Shown piece after piece: positions 1 through 6,953 of a stretch of 12,395 bases of DNA; within the stretch, counting starts at the first letter, position 1, and each line of letters opens with the position of its first letter. A program made the translations under genes and the position numbers. The notes beneath the pieces were generated by a model that was given only the letters and a program-made list of their open reading frames with translations, did not search any database and was not told where the DNA came from. This stretch comes from Bacteroidales bacterium (GTDB taxonomy: Bacteria; Bacteroidota; Bacteroidia; Bacteroidales; WCHB1-69): assembly GCA_016290715.1 (NCBI GenBank), contig JAEEUY010000105.1:1-12395 (forward strand). Reading direction: 5' to 3'.

Positions 1-465
1 GCCTCGTATTTGTTCCGTGTTGTGGGTTCAATCCGTAATAACTTATACTATATGGAAGCCAGAAGGTGTCGCCCACTGATAATGACATGTCGCAAGTAAC
101 CACCTCCCGATCATATAATGCATCATAACGATATATTCGACCATTCAGCGTATCCTCCCGCAAATATATATATAATTCATCGGGAACTCCTTGAAAAGAA
201 TAAGGGTCGGGATTCAATATAACAAAATAATTTTGGCCCTGAATATTCACCGTATCGGAGTTTAACAATGCAAAATCATACGAATGACAACCTAATAAAA
301 ACGGATCAGAGTCATCTTGATAACCGACGCAACCACCACACACAGAGTACTCTGTGATACTGTCCGCGAAAAATGAGTGATACTGCCACCACAGCCGATA
401 AGCACCAATGCACAGAACAAACGCAACACCATACGGTGTCTTTTCAATAAAAACAAGGGGGGCAT
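1..465 (-). pseudogene. Secreted/surface lipoprotein, 5' part, apparent frameshift
   Basis: An ATG at 465 opens a 57-codon frame (stop at 292-294). Its first 25 residues look like a lipoprotein signal: a basic n-region (KRHR), a hydrophobic core and a lipobox ending LIGC with Cys25. The body lies in another frame, open from an upstream TAA just before the ATG through to base 1, about 150 codons, with no ATG near its beginning. The body shows phrases such as DTVNIQGQNYFVI, LREDTLNGRIYRYD and MSLSVGDTFWLP. These resemble a recurrent family of Bacteroidota secreted proteins, often type IX secretion cargo with a C-terminal sorting domain; that end lies outside the window. One missing base between 465 and 292 would explain the split. 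Seven instead of six C after the ATG would also open the whole frame, but with a poorer signal peptide. It could be a pseudogene, a phase-variable gene or a sequencing error. No specific function can be assigned. Confidence 0.6.
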
Positions 466-522
466 AGTTTTATTTTTTTATATGTATTAAAGAAAAAAGG
501 AAAACCTATCGCATTAGTCGCA

Positions 523-553
523 CAAAACTAATACAATTTTTTGAAATTTCAAA
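523..553 (-). promoter_or_regulatory. Bacteroidota-type promoter for the lipoprotein gene
   Basis: Read on the minus strand, there is a -33 box TTTG (550-553), a 19-base spacer and a -7 box TAGTTTTG (523-530). This matches the Bacteroidota consensus TTTG-N19-21-TAnnTTTG exactly. The predicted start of transcription is near 517, which gives a leader of about 50 bases before the ATG at 465. It is the only promoter in the window with both boxes intact, so the lipoprotein gene is probably transcribed apart from the operon upstream. Confidence 0.65.
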
Positions 554-568
554 ATACAAAAACAAAAA

Positions 569-1258
569 CTAATTGCGGCTCAAGGCAGCCACATAATACA
601 GAAGATTAGCGAGGGAGACCAAGGCAGCCATTACGTATGTCCGCGCGGCCCATTTGAGCGCATCTTTGGCATGTTCATGCTCAATACCATTGGAAATACC
701 CGTATTCTCCAACCACTCCAATGCCCGATTGGAGGCGTTGTATTCAACCGGGAGGGTGATAAAAGCGAACAAGGTACTCAGGGCAAAAAGCACAACCGCA
801 ATCACAGAGATAACATAACCTATGTTAAACAAGGACTCTATCCCCATTAAGATAAATCCGACCAACAAAATCCAAACAGAGAGGGAGCTTCCCACATTCA
901 CAATGGGCACCAATGTTGAACGCAAGGTAAGCCAACGGTAGGCGGTGGCGTGTTGCACGGCGTGCCCGCATTCGTGTGCAGCAACCGCCGCCGAAGAGAC
1001 ACTGCTTCCATTGTAAACGTCCTCACTTAAGTTCACTGTTTTATCCGCAGGATTGTAATGATCCGTCAACCGGCCTTGGATGCAAGTAACCTTCACATCA
1101 TCAATACCATGGTCGCGCAACATCTTTTCGGCAATTTCCCTGCCGGTCAAACCCGATGGCAGAAATTCCTTGGAATACTTTTTAAAACGGGAATTCAGCC
1201 TCCACTGTACAATAAGGCTGAATATCATCAATATGCCAAAAATAACCCAATAACTCAT
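569..1258 (-). CDS. Membrane zinc metallopeptidase, YugP family
   Basis: A 229-residue integral membrane protein of the YugP/Zn_peptidase_2 family. The zinc-peptidase motif HECGH is at residues 95-99 and is followed by AVQH. A conserved PVEYNAS segment near residue 170 probably supplies the glutamate ligand. Hydrophobic segments lie at about 3-18, 120-138, 145-168 and 207-224. The open frame extends to a TTG at 1264, but ATG at 1258 gives the usual family N-terminus (MSYWVIFG), so I chose it. The gene starts 12 bases after the stop of the TonB-like gene and is probably the last gene of the exbB-exbD-tonB operon. The family is known for the HExxH zinc site; the substrate is unknown, and a role in membrane-protein turnover is only inference. 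Confidence 0.88.
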   Translation of the reverse strand: MSYWVIFGILMIFSLIVQWRLNSRFKKYSKEFLPSGLTGREIAEKMLRDHGIDDVKVTCIQGRLTDHYNPADKTVNLSEDVYNGSSVSSAAVAAHECGHAVQHATAYRWLTLRSTLVPIVNVGSSLSVWILLVGFILMGIESLFNIGYVISVIAVVLFALSTLFAFITLPVEYNASNRALEWLENTGISNGIEHEHAKDALKWAARTYVMAALVSLANLLYYVAALSRN

Positions 1259-1270
1259 AATCAAATATTT

Positions 1271-1984
1271 TTATTTGAAAACAATTATTCTCAATTCATG
1301 TTCACCTTCGCGATAAGAAATTTTTTTCGCCTTGTTCAGACATTCTTGTTGCACACTGGCTTTTGTAACGGTGGTAGGATAATTTTTGGTATTAATGATT
1401 TTGGCATTAATTACCTGGCCGTTCGCTGCAATCTCGACTTCCACGCTCACTTGGCCTGATTCCGAGACGGGCAACTCCAGATCGGGAGTACGGCGAAACG
1501 GGCGGGTGCCGTTTCCATAGCCAATACCTCTCCCCGCGCCCATTCCATTACCGCTGTCATCCCCTTGTCCGAGACCGTTCCCACGCCCCAGACCATTGCC
1601 AGAGCCAGCAGTGGAACCATTCTGCGAACCTTTGAAGAGCGCATTGCTATTCACTTGGGGTTGTTGCGGCACAGGCGTTTTCACTGTTGAAGCATTCGTA
1701 GAGACGGAAGCTTTCGAATCGGTAACATAATTGGGGGCCGAAGCGGGTTGGGAGGCAGCATTCGCATTGGTAGCAGAAGGAGCTGCCGTATTCCCCTTGC
1801 TCCCTCCTTTTTGATGGTTGCCTCCGCCATATTCCTCATCGAGTTCTATCATAATCACCTTTTTGGCTTGTGGCGGCGGATTTTGGTATGTGAAACCACA
1901 AAACAGCATAAAAAGCAGCAACAACATCATGATGACGGTTGTTGAGCCCGCTGAAATCAGTTTGTTCTTTTTCTGTTCGCTCAT
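1271..1984 (-). CDS. tonB: TonB-like energy transducer
   Basis: A 237-residue periplasm-spanning protein with TonB/TolA-like architecture. It has a short cytoplasmic N-terminus rich in Lys, one transmembrane anchor (about 14-32), and a PPP motif just after it. A long low-complexity linker follows, rich in Ala, Ser, Asn and Thr and then in Gly-Asn repeats (about 125-160). The compact C-terminal domain (about 170-237) has the pattern GQVSVEVEIAANGQVINAKI, typical of TonB C-terminal domains. It should carry proton-motive energy from the ExbB/ExbD complex to outer-membrane transporters. The gene lies 5 bases downstream of exbD, so co-expression is likely. The C-terminal domain is short and divergent, so a TolA-like role in outer-membrane integrity cannot be excluded. 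No partner receptor gene is in the window. Confidence 0.8.
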   Translation of the reverse strand: MSEQKKNKLISAGSTTVIMMLLLLFMLFCGFTYQNPPPQAKKVIMIELDEEYGGGNHQKGGSKGNTAAPSATNANAASQPASAPNYVTDSKASVSTNASTVKTPVPQQPQVNSNALFKGSQNGSTAGSGNGLGRGNGLGQGDDSGNGMGAGRGIGYGNGTRPFRRTPDLELPVSESGQVSVEVEIAANGQVINAKIINTKNYPTTVTKASVQQECLNKAKKISYREGEHELRIIVFK

Positions 1985-1989
1985 GGTTC

Positions 1990-2445
1990 CTAATCTTTAC
2001 CTTCTGTAGCCAAGGCCACTTTATAACGTTCTTTTTCCTGTGCCTCCAGTTCAGCATTCAGCACATTGATCACATCCATCAAAGAGACCACATTTTCGAT
2101 AGGCACCGACTTGTCGGCACGAAGGATGATGGAATGTTGTTCCGACTGGTCGTTTTCGGCTGCAAGGCGCAAGGCAGGCAGCAGACTGTCGGCGACGGCA
2201 GTTACAAAATCATTCCCCTTCCCCTCCGGATTCACATAATAATTTTTCAGTGAATCAACATAAACCTCAATGTTTTTGGGCGTATTCTGCTTCCCCGAAT
2301 TACTGGCCGGCAGACTCAAACTAATGACGTTAGGCGATACTAACGTGGAAGTAATCATAAAAAATATCAACAAAAGGAAAACCAAATCGGACATGGAAGA
2401 CATATTCGGTTCAATCTTTTGCGTACTATGCAATTTTATTCCCAT
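1990..2445 (-). CDS. exbD: ExbD/TolR-family proton-channel subunit
   Basis: A 151-residue inner-membrane protein. A short cytoplasmic N-terminus leads into a single transmembrane helix (about 19-38) that begins MSDLVFLLLIFFM. Asp20 is in the position of the essential membrane aspartate of ExbD (Asp25 in E. coli), which is protonated during proton flow. The rest is a periplasmic domain ending in a charged tail, with the family-typical ILRADKSVPIENVVSLMDVI segment. It forms the motor with ExbB and drives the TonB-like protein encoded next. Spacing is 26 bases from exbB and 5 bases to the tonB-like gene. TolR is the alternative name, and sequence alone does not separate the two well in this phylum. 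Confidence 0.92.
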   Translation of the reverse strand: MGIKLHSTQKIEPNMSSMSDLVFLLLIFFMITSTLVSPNVISLSLPASNSGKQNTPKNIEVYVDSLKNYYVNPEGKGNDFVTAVADSLLPALRLAAENDQSEQHSIILRADKSVPIENVVSLMDVINVLNAELEAQEKERYKVALATEGKD

Positions 2446-2471
2446 AACCCAATGGTTTTAAATAAGTTCTG

Positions 2472-3146
2472 TTAAACTGGTTCGTGCAATAAGTCCATAA
2501 ATTCCGTTGTCTTGGCTTCCAGCATGTGGACCACTTCAGAAATTTTAGAAACCAAAACATTATGAAAAATAAAGGCGATAATGCCGACAATCAAACCGCC
2601 GACGGTGGTAATCATTGCCGTGTAAATACCACTTGACAATACACTAATATCCAGATTATTAGGATTAGATGCCATGGCATGGAAAGCGATCACCATACCC
2701 ACTACCGTACCCAAGAAACCAATCATCGGGGCGATTCCTGAAATGGTGGCCAAAATAGAAATGCGTTTTTCCAAGCGCTGAACCTCCAATTGGCCTGTGT
2801 TTTCTATGGCCGCAGAAATGTCGTTGAGCGGTTTTCCGATACGCGACAAACCCTTTTCAATCATGCGTGCCAATGGGGCATCATTGCCTTTGCACAAAGC
2901 CACAGCGGAATCCAATTTCCCGTTGTGGATAAAATCGCGAATGTTATTCATGAAATTCTTCTCTTCCTTTGCAGCCGCGCTCAGCGTCAAGAGCCGTTCT
3001 ATAAATATGTATATTGACGCTATGAGCATCAAAATCAACGGAATCATGATCCAAAGGCTGCTCGGATCAAAAACAAGTTTAAAAATGCTTAACTTTTCAG
3101 TTGTTACTGGAGTTGCCACATCTTGCAACAAAAACGGAATATTCAT
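2472..3146 (-). CDS. exbB: ExbB/TolQ/MotA-family proton-channel protein
   Basis: A 224-residue inner-membrane protein with three transmembrane segments at about 33-50, 132-157 and 172-198. A cytoplasmic region of some 80 residues lies between the first two, as is typical of ExbB/TolQ. The conserved channel signature APMIGFLGTVVGMVIAF (139-155) and the TTVGGLIVGI segment (180-189) are present. It multimerises around ExbD to make the proton-driven motor that powers the TonB-like protein. It is the first gene of the minus-strand operon, with a -7 promoter box just upstream. The ATG at 3146 gives a sensible N-terminus and a family-typical length. TolQ is the close alternative. Confidence 0.92.
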   Translation of the reverse strand: MNIPFLLQDVATPVTTEKLSIFKLVFDPSSLWIMIPLILMLIASIYIFIERLLTLSAAAKEEKNFMNNIRDFIHNGKLDSAVALCKGNDAPLARMIEKGLSRIGKPLNDISAAIENTGQLEVQRLEKRISILATISGIAPMIGFLGTVVGMVIAFHAMASNPNNLDISVLSSGIYTAMITTVGGLIVGIIAFIFHNVLVSKISEVVHMLEAKTTEFMDLLHEPV

Positions 3147-3165
3147 AGTAATTTAAAATTTTTGA

Positions 3166-3173
3166 CAAAAATA
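3166..3173 (-). promoter_or_regulatory. Probable -7 box for the exbB operon
   Basis: On the minus strand TATTTTTG matches the Bacteroidota -7 consensus TAnnTTTG. No TTTG is found 19-21 bases upstream, so only half of the promoter is supported. Transcription would start near 3160, leaving a very short leader of about 15 bases before the exbB ATG. The box lies in the 174-base divergent spacer shared with ftsK. Confidence 0.4.
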
Positions 3174-3275
3174 CAAACGAATGAATAGTTACATCTTATT
3201 TATTCATGCTTTTTTCTAACATGATTTTGTTGATATTCTTTTTGGGTAAACGAAAACAACCGCTTTTAAATTGCG

Positions 3276-3283
3276 TAATTTTG
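3276..3283 (+). promoter_or_regulatory. Probable -7 box for ftsK
   Basis: TAATTTTG matches the Bacteroidota -7 consensus TAnnTTTG, with no clear TTTG at the -33 position. It would give a leader of about 30 bases before the ftsK ATG. The rest of the exbB-ftsK spacer is AT-rich without other recognisable sites. Confidence 0.4.
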
Positions 3284-3320
3284 TTCTCAATTTGAAAAAT
3301 TATATTTTAACAGGTCATTT

Positions 3321-5885
3321 ATGCGTGTAATCACTAATTACCAGTCATCTGGAAAGAACGAGAAAAAGCCGAAAGATACGGGGAAAAGCAGCAAACGGAG
3401 CAGTAAAAACGCCAGCGGATTTTCAACATTTTGGAGTTTTATCAGCAGTCCCCAAATGATAAAATTGTATGGTATTCTTTTAATGTTGTTTGCCATTCTT
3501 GCCTTCATATCCATTCTTTCCTATTATTTCACATGGACAGGAGATCGTGAATTTGTAAATAATGGCGGGGAGGAAATTGTAGAAAACTGGTGCGGAAAAT
3601 TAGGTGCATACCTTTCAGTATGGCTAACAGAATATATATTTGGCATTTTTTCCATCACGCTTCCTTTTTTGTTTTTCCTTTTAGGAATCAGGATGACCTT
3701 TAACAGGACACCTCTCCCGCTGCTCAAGACAACCGCCACCATCATTCTGTCAACCGCATGGTTGTCTATGACCTTGGCGCTATTTCTAATTCCCAAAGCA
3801 GAATTTGTGGAAAATTCCAAATTATTTTTTGCAGGGGGCTTCGGCGAATTCACCACCCGACTTTTGGTGGATTCCACAGGGAGATTAGCCACTTTCTTCA
3901 TCTTATTAGCCATTTTATTGATCATCTTAATCCTTTGTTATAACATTTCCACTGATGCTATCGCAGCATTGTTTTCCAAAATCAGATTTCGCAAGAGAGA
4001 AAAAAGCAGTTCAGAAACCGACAAAAACCGCAGCAAAAAAACAAATCCAGAAAAAGAGTCCGATTTGCAAGACCTATCCGATTTATATATCAGCCAGCGG
4101 AATGAATTAGCCGATGAATACGATAACAATAAAATTGTTTTTGAACCGGAACAAAACATTGAAGAAGAAGATACAGAAGAGGCAGATACACCATTAACCG
4201 TTTTGAATCGTCCTGTTCAGGAAGAAAAAGAGTCGGACGTGGAGTTTGAGATAACCCAAGGGGACGGGAATCATGCAACAACCGAAAACGAGTTCGGTGA
4301 AGAGGAAGAAAATCTGGAAGAAGAGGTGCATCCTGATCCTTTTGAGAACTTGGCAGAAATGGAGGATTATGATCCGCGCAAAGATCTCTCACAATACCAG
4401 TTCCCCACTACCGACCTGCTATTGGATTACGAATCAGCTGTTATTGACGAACATACCAAAATGCGCGATTTACGGGAGAAGAAAGAACGCATTGAAAAGA
4501 CATTGAAGAGTTTTAATATCCCCATCAAAAAAATCTATGCAACCGTGGGACCCACGGTTACACTCTACGAGATTGTACCCGAAGATGGTGTCCGCATCAG
4601 CAAAATCAAAAACTTGGAAGATGATATTGCCTTGAATCTAGCTGCTTTAGGCATCCGTATCATCGCCCCTATTCCCGGCAAGGGCACCATTGGTATTGAG
4701 GTGCCTAATTCCACTCCACAAATTGTGCCCATGAAGGACATCCTGTCCTCCGAAAAATTTATTAACAGCAAATATGATCTTCCTATTGGATTAGGGAAAA
4801 CCATTAGTAATGAGCCGTTTGTAGCCGATTTGGCCAAAATGCCACACCTTCTGATGGCGGGAGCCACCGGCCAAGGAAAGTCGGTCGGATTGAATGCAAT
4901 CATTGCCTCCCTCCTTTATAAAAAACATCCATCGGAATTGAAGTTTGTGCTCATTGATCCCAAGAAGGTGGAATTCACTCTTTACTCCATCATTGAAAAT
5001 CACTACCTGGCGATGCTTCCGGGTTCTGAAGATGCCATCATTACGGATGTGAAGAAGGTGATTTACACACTTAATTCTCTCTGTGCTGAGATGGATGCCC
5101 GCTACGACTTGCTGAAAGTCGCCAAAGTAAGAAACATCAAAGAGTACAATGCGAAGTTCTGCAAGCGCCAACTCTCCCCTGCCAACGGACACCGGTACTT
5201 GCCGTACATTGTATTAATCATAGATGAGTTTGGGGATCTGATTATGACTGCCGGTCGTGAGGTAGAAACTCCGATTGCCCGTCTGGCACAACTTGCCCGT
5301 GCCATAGGTATCCATCTGGTTATCGCGACACAGCGTCCTTCGGTAAACATCATTACCGGTATCATCAAAGCCAACTTCCCATCACGGATGGCCTTCCGCG
5401 TATCTTCCAAGGTGGATTCCCGCACCATTCTGGATTGCGGTGGCGCAGACCAACTTATCGGGAAAGGTGATATGCTTCTTTCCACCGGCAGCGATCTGAT
5501 TCGTATGCAATGTGCTTTCATTGACACACCCGAAGTGGAAACACTTACCAAGTTTATCGCCGACCAGCAAGGTTATCCTGAACCATTCTTGTTGCCAGAA
5601 TATGTTGCCGATGAAGAGGCCGGAGAAAACGACGAACCCATCGACAGCGACTCTATCGACTCTTGTTTCATGGATGCCGCCGTGCTGATTGTGGAAACCC
5701 AACAAGGCTCCACCTCCATGCTCCAGCGCAAAATGAAATTAGGTTACAACCGCGCCGGCCGCATTATGGACCAATTGGAGGAATTTAAAATTGTTGGTCC
5801 TGCACAAGGAAGCAAAGTGCGTGAGGTAAAAGTAAAAACCCAGGAAGAATTGCGGGTCATTTTCCAAAGCATGGGACTGATTTAA
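3321..5885 (+). CDS. ftsK: DNA translocase FtsK/SpoIIIE
   Basis: An 854-residue septal DNA pump. A Lys/Ser-rich N-terminus (1-45) precedes four transmembrane segments (about 47-70, 106-125, 138-157, 187-207), as in FtsK rather than in soluble relatives. A charged, very acidic linker follows (about 222-350), then the alpha and beta motor domains. Walker A GATGQGKS is at 514-521, and the Walker B strand VLIIDEF at 631-637 carries Asp635 and Glu636. The region around IATQRPSVNIITG (668-680) is strongly conserved in the family. The C-terminal gamma winged-helix domain (about 785-836) contains QQGSTSMLQRKMKLGYNRA, the part that reads KOPS-type polar sequences and activates XerD. ATP hydrolysis drives directional DNA movement at the closing septum. 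It converges with xerD, 5 bases between stops. All key residues are intact and the length is normal. Confidence 0.96.
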   Translation: MRVITNYQSSGKNEKKPKDTGKSSKRSSKNASGFSTFWSFISSPQMIKLYGILLMLFAILAFISILSYYFTWTGDREFVNNGGEEIVENWCGKLGAYLSVWLTEYIFGIFSITLPFLFFLLGIRMTFNRTPLPLLKTTATIILSTAWLSMTLALFLIPKAEFVENSKLFFAGGFGEFTTRLLVDSTGRLATFFILLAILLIILILCYNISTDAIAALFSKIRFRKREKSSSETDKNRSKKTNPEKESDLQDLSDLYISQRNELADEYDNNKIVFEPEQNIEEEDTEEADTPLTVLNRPVQEEKESDVEFEITQGDGNHATTENEFGEEEENLEEEVHPDPFENLAEMEDYDPRKDLSQYQFPTTDLLLDYESAVIDEHTKMRDLREKKERIEKTLKSFNIPIKKIYATVGPTVTLYEIVPEDGVRISKIKNLEDDIALNLAALGIRIIAPIPGKGTIGIEVPNSTPQIVPMKDILSSEKFINSKYDLPIGLGKTISNEPFVADLAKMPHLLMAGATGQGKSVGLNAIIASLLYKKHPSELKFVLIDPKKVEFTLYSIIENHYLAMLPGSEDAIITDVKKVIYTLNSLCAEMDARYDLLKVAKVRNIKEYNAKFCKRQLSPANGHRYLPYIVLIIDEFGDLIMTAGREVETPIARLAQLARAIGIHLVIATQRPSVNIITGIIKANFPSRMAFRVSSKVDSRTILDCGGADQLIGKGDMLLSTGSDLIRMQCAFIDTPEVETLTKFIADQQGYPEPFLLPEYVADEEAGENDEPIDSDSIDSCFMDAAVLIVETQQGSTSMLQRKMKLGYNRAGRIMDQLEEFKIVGPAQGSKVREVKVKTQEELRVIFQSMGLI

Positions 5886-5907
5886 CCATCCTAATATCTT
5901 GGGTGGT
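5885..5907. other. Weak stem-loop between the ftsK and xerD stop codons
   Basis: ACCATCC (5885-5891) can pair with GGGTGGT (5901-5907) around a 9-base loop, with one G-T pair. It sits exactly where the two convergent genes end and overlaps the last codons of xerD. There is no T-run on either side, so it is not a standard intrinsic terminator. It could damp read-through from both sides, but chance is a real possibility. Confidence 0.25.
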
Positions 5908-6781
5908 GAAGAGCCATCTCTTCGCGAATATACTCCCGATCTATGTGTGTGTATATTTCTGTGGTTGAGATACTTTCGTGTCCGAGCATTTCTTGTACTG
6001 CCCGCAGATCCGCCCCACCCTCTATCAAATGGGTGGCAAAAGAGTGGCGAAAAGTATGCGGACTCACATTTTTGTTGATTCCTGCTGCCTTCACCAGTTT
6101 CTTCACAATGGTAAATATCATTTCCCGGGTGAGCTGTCCGCCCCGACGATTGAGAAAGACAATATCCTCACACCCTTTTTTGATTTTCAAATGCAGGCGC
6201 TGACCTTCCGTATATTGCTGTAATGCCTTAAGGGCGGTATGCCCCACTGGAACCAACCGTTCCTTATCCCCCTTCCCCACCACATCAATATAGCCTTCTT
6301 CCTCATGGATACGCGACAATCGGAGATTCACCAGCTCACTTACGCGCAATCCGCAGCCATATAACATTTCAATCATCGCTTTATTTCTATGTCCCTCCGG
6401 CACACTCAAATCCACCGCACGAATAATGGCGTCAATTTCAGGAATAGAGAGAACCGTAGGCAGATACTTGCCCAATTTAGGCAAATCCACCAATAGCGCA
6501 GGATTCGTATCAACCACATTTTCAAGTACAAGAAAACGGAAAAAAGCGCGAATACCCGAAATGAGCCGTGCCTGCGTGGTGGCGGCATAATCCCTTTCAT
6601 TAAAACACAATATGAACTTGTGAATATCCTCTTCCGTTACTGTAAGCACCGATTGTCCGCCTATATATTCACACAAAAGACAAACATCATGTATGTAAGC
6701 CTCCGCCGTTTTCTTCGAAAGCGATTTCTCAAACAGTAAATATTGCTTAAATTGCTGAATATAAAACTCATTGATAGCCAT
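5891..6781 (-). CDS. xerD: Site-specific tyrosine recombinase XerD
   Basis: A 296-residue recombinase, the standard Xer length. The N-terminal SAM-like core-binding domain (about 5-90) contains the SLSKKTAEAYIHDV segment. The C-terminal catalytic domain has the full set of residues: Arg146 (GCGLRVSEL), Lys170 (VVGKGDKERL), His242 and Arg245 (SPHTFRHSFATHL), His268 (LGHES) and nucleophile Tyr277 (TEIYTHID). It acts at the dif site with a XerC partner, not in this window, to resolve chromosome dimers, and in bacteria with FtsK the XerD strand exchange is switched on by the FtsK gamma domain. The convergent ftsK neighbour fits. XerC versus XerD is assigned by overall look (SLSKKT, RAVQEMLGHESISTTEIYTH), so the letter is less certain than the family. 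No promoter box was found upstream. Confidence 0.92.
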   Translation of the reverse strand: MAINEFYIQQFKQYLLFEKSLSKKTAEAYIHDVCLLCEYIGGQSVLTVTEEDIHKFILCFNERDYAATTQARLISGIRAFFRFLVLENVVDTNPALLVDLPKLGKYLPTVLSIPEIDAIIRAVDLSVPEGHRNKAMIEMLYGCGLRVSELVNLRLSRIHEEEGYIDVVGKGDKERLVPVGHTALKALQQYTEGQRLHLKIKKGCEDIVFLNRRGGQLTREMIFTIVKKLVKAAGINKNVSPHTFRHSFATHLIEGGADLRAVQEMLGHESISTTEIYTHIDREYIREEMALHHPRY

Positions 6782-6915
6782 ATTAACATAACGAAAAAAG
6801 AGAATAAATATTTTTTACCATCTAAAATTAATCCATGTTGATCGGATTTGAAAATTTTAACTAATCCAAATTACTTAAATAATTAAAAAAAATATAATCC
6901 GACTATTTTTTTTTA

Positions 6916-6923
6916 TACATTTG
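6916..6923 (+). promoter_or_regulatory. Probable -7 box for the decarboxylase/ABC-F pair
   Basis: TACATTTG matches the Bacteroidota -7 consensus TAnnTTTG. No TTTG was found at the -33 position; a run of nine T lies directly upstream instead. The predicted leader is about 24 bases. The box lies in the 172-base divergent spacer between xerD and the decarboxylase gene, which is otherwise AT-rich and shows no other supported element. Confidence 0.45.
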
Positions 6924-6953
6924 CGCGTCAATTATTTTTAACAATAACAAGAG

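Noticed and set aside
292..465. The 57-codon frame as an independent small lipoprotein.
   Set aside because: After the lipobox its residues look like out-of-frame translation, while the overlapping frame carries the recognisable protein body, so a frameshift is the better reading.
1058..1459. A 133-codon open frame on the plus strand opposite the peptidase and TonB-like genes.
   Set aside because: It is antisense to two well-supported genes, spans their junction, and its translation has no recognisable domain; it is a shadow.
4791..5705. Several antisense open frames of 107-149 codons within ftsK.
   Set aside because: They mirror the strongly supported FtsK motor coding frame and have no domain or start context of their own.
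6842..6902. Inverted repeat TCGGATT (6842-6848) and AATCCGA (6896-6902) upstream of the decarboxylase gene, a possible operator.
   Set aside because: A 7-base inverted pair is expected about once by chance in a spacer of this size, and there is no further extension or symmetry.
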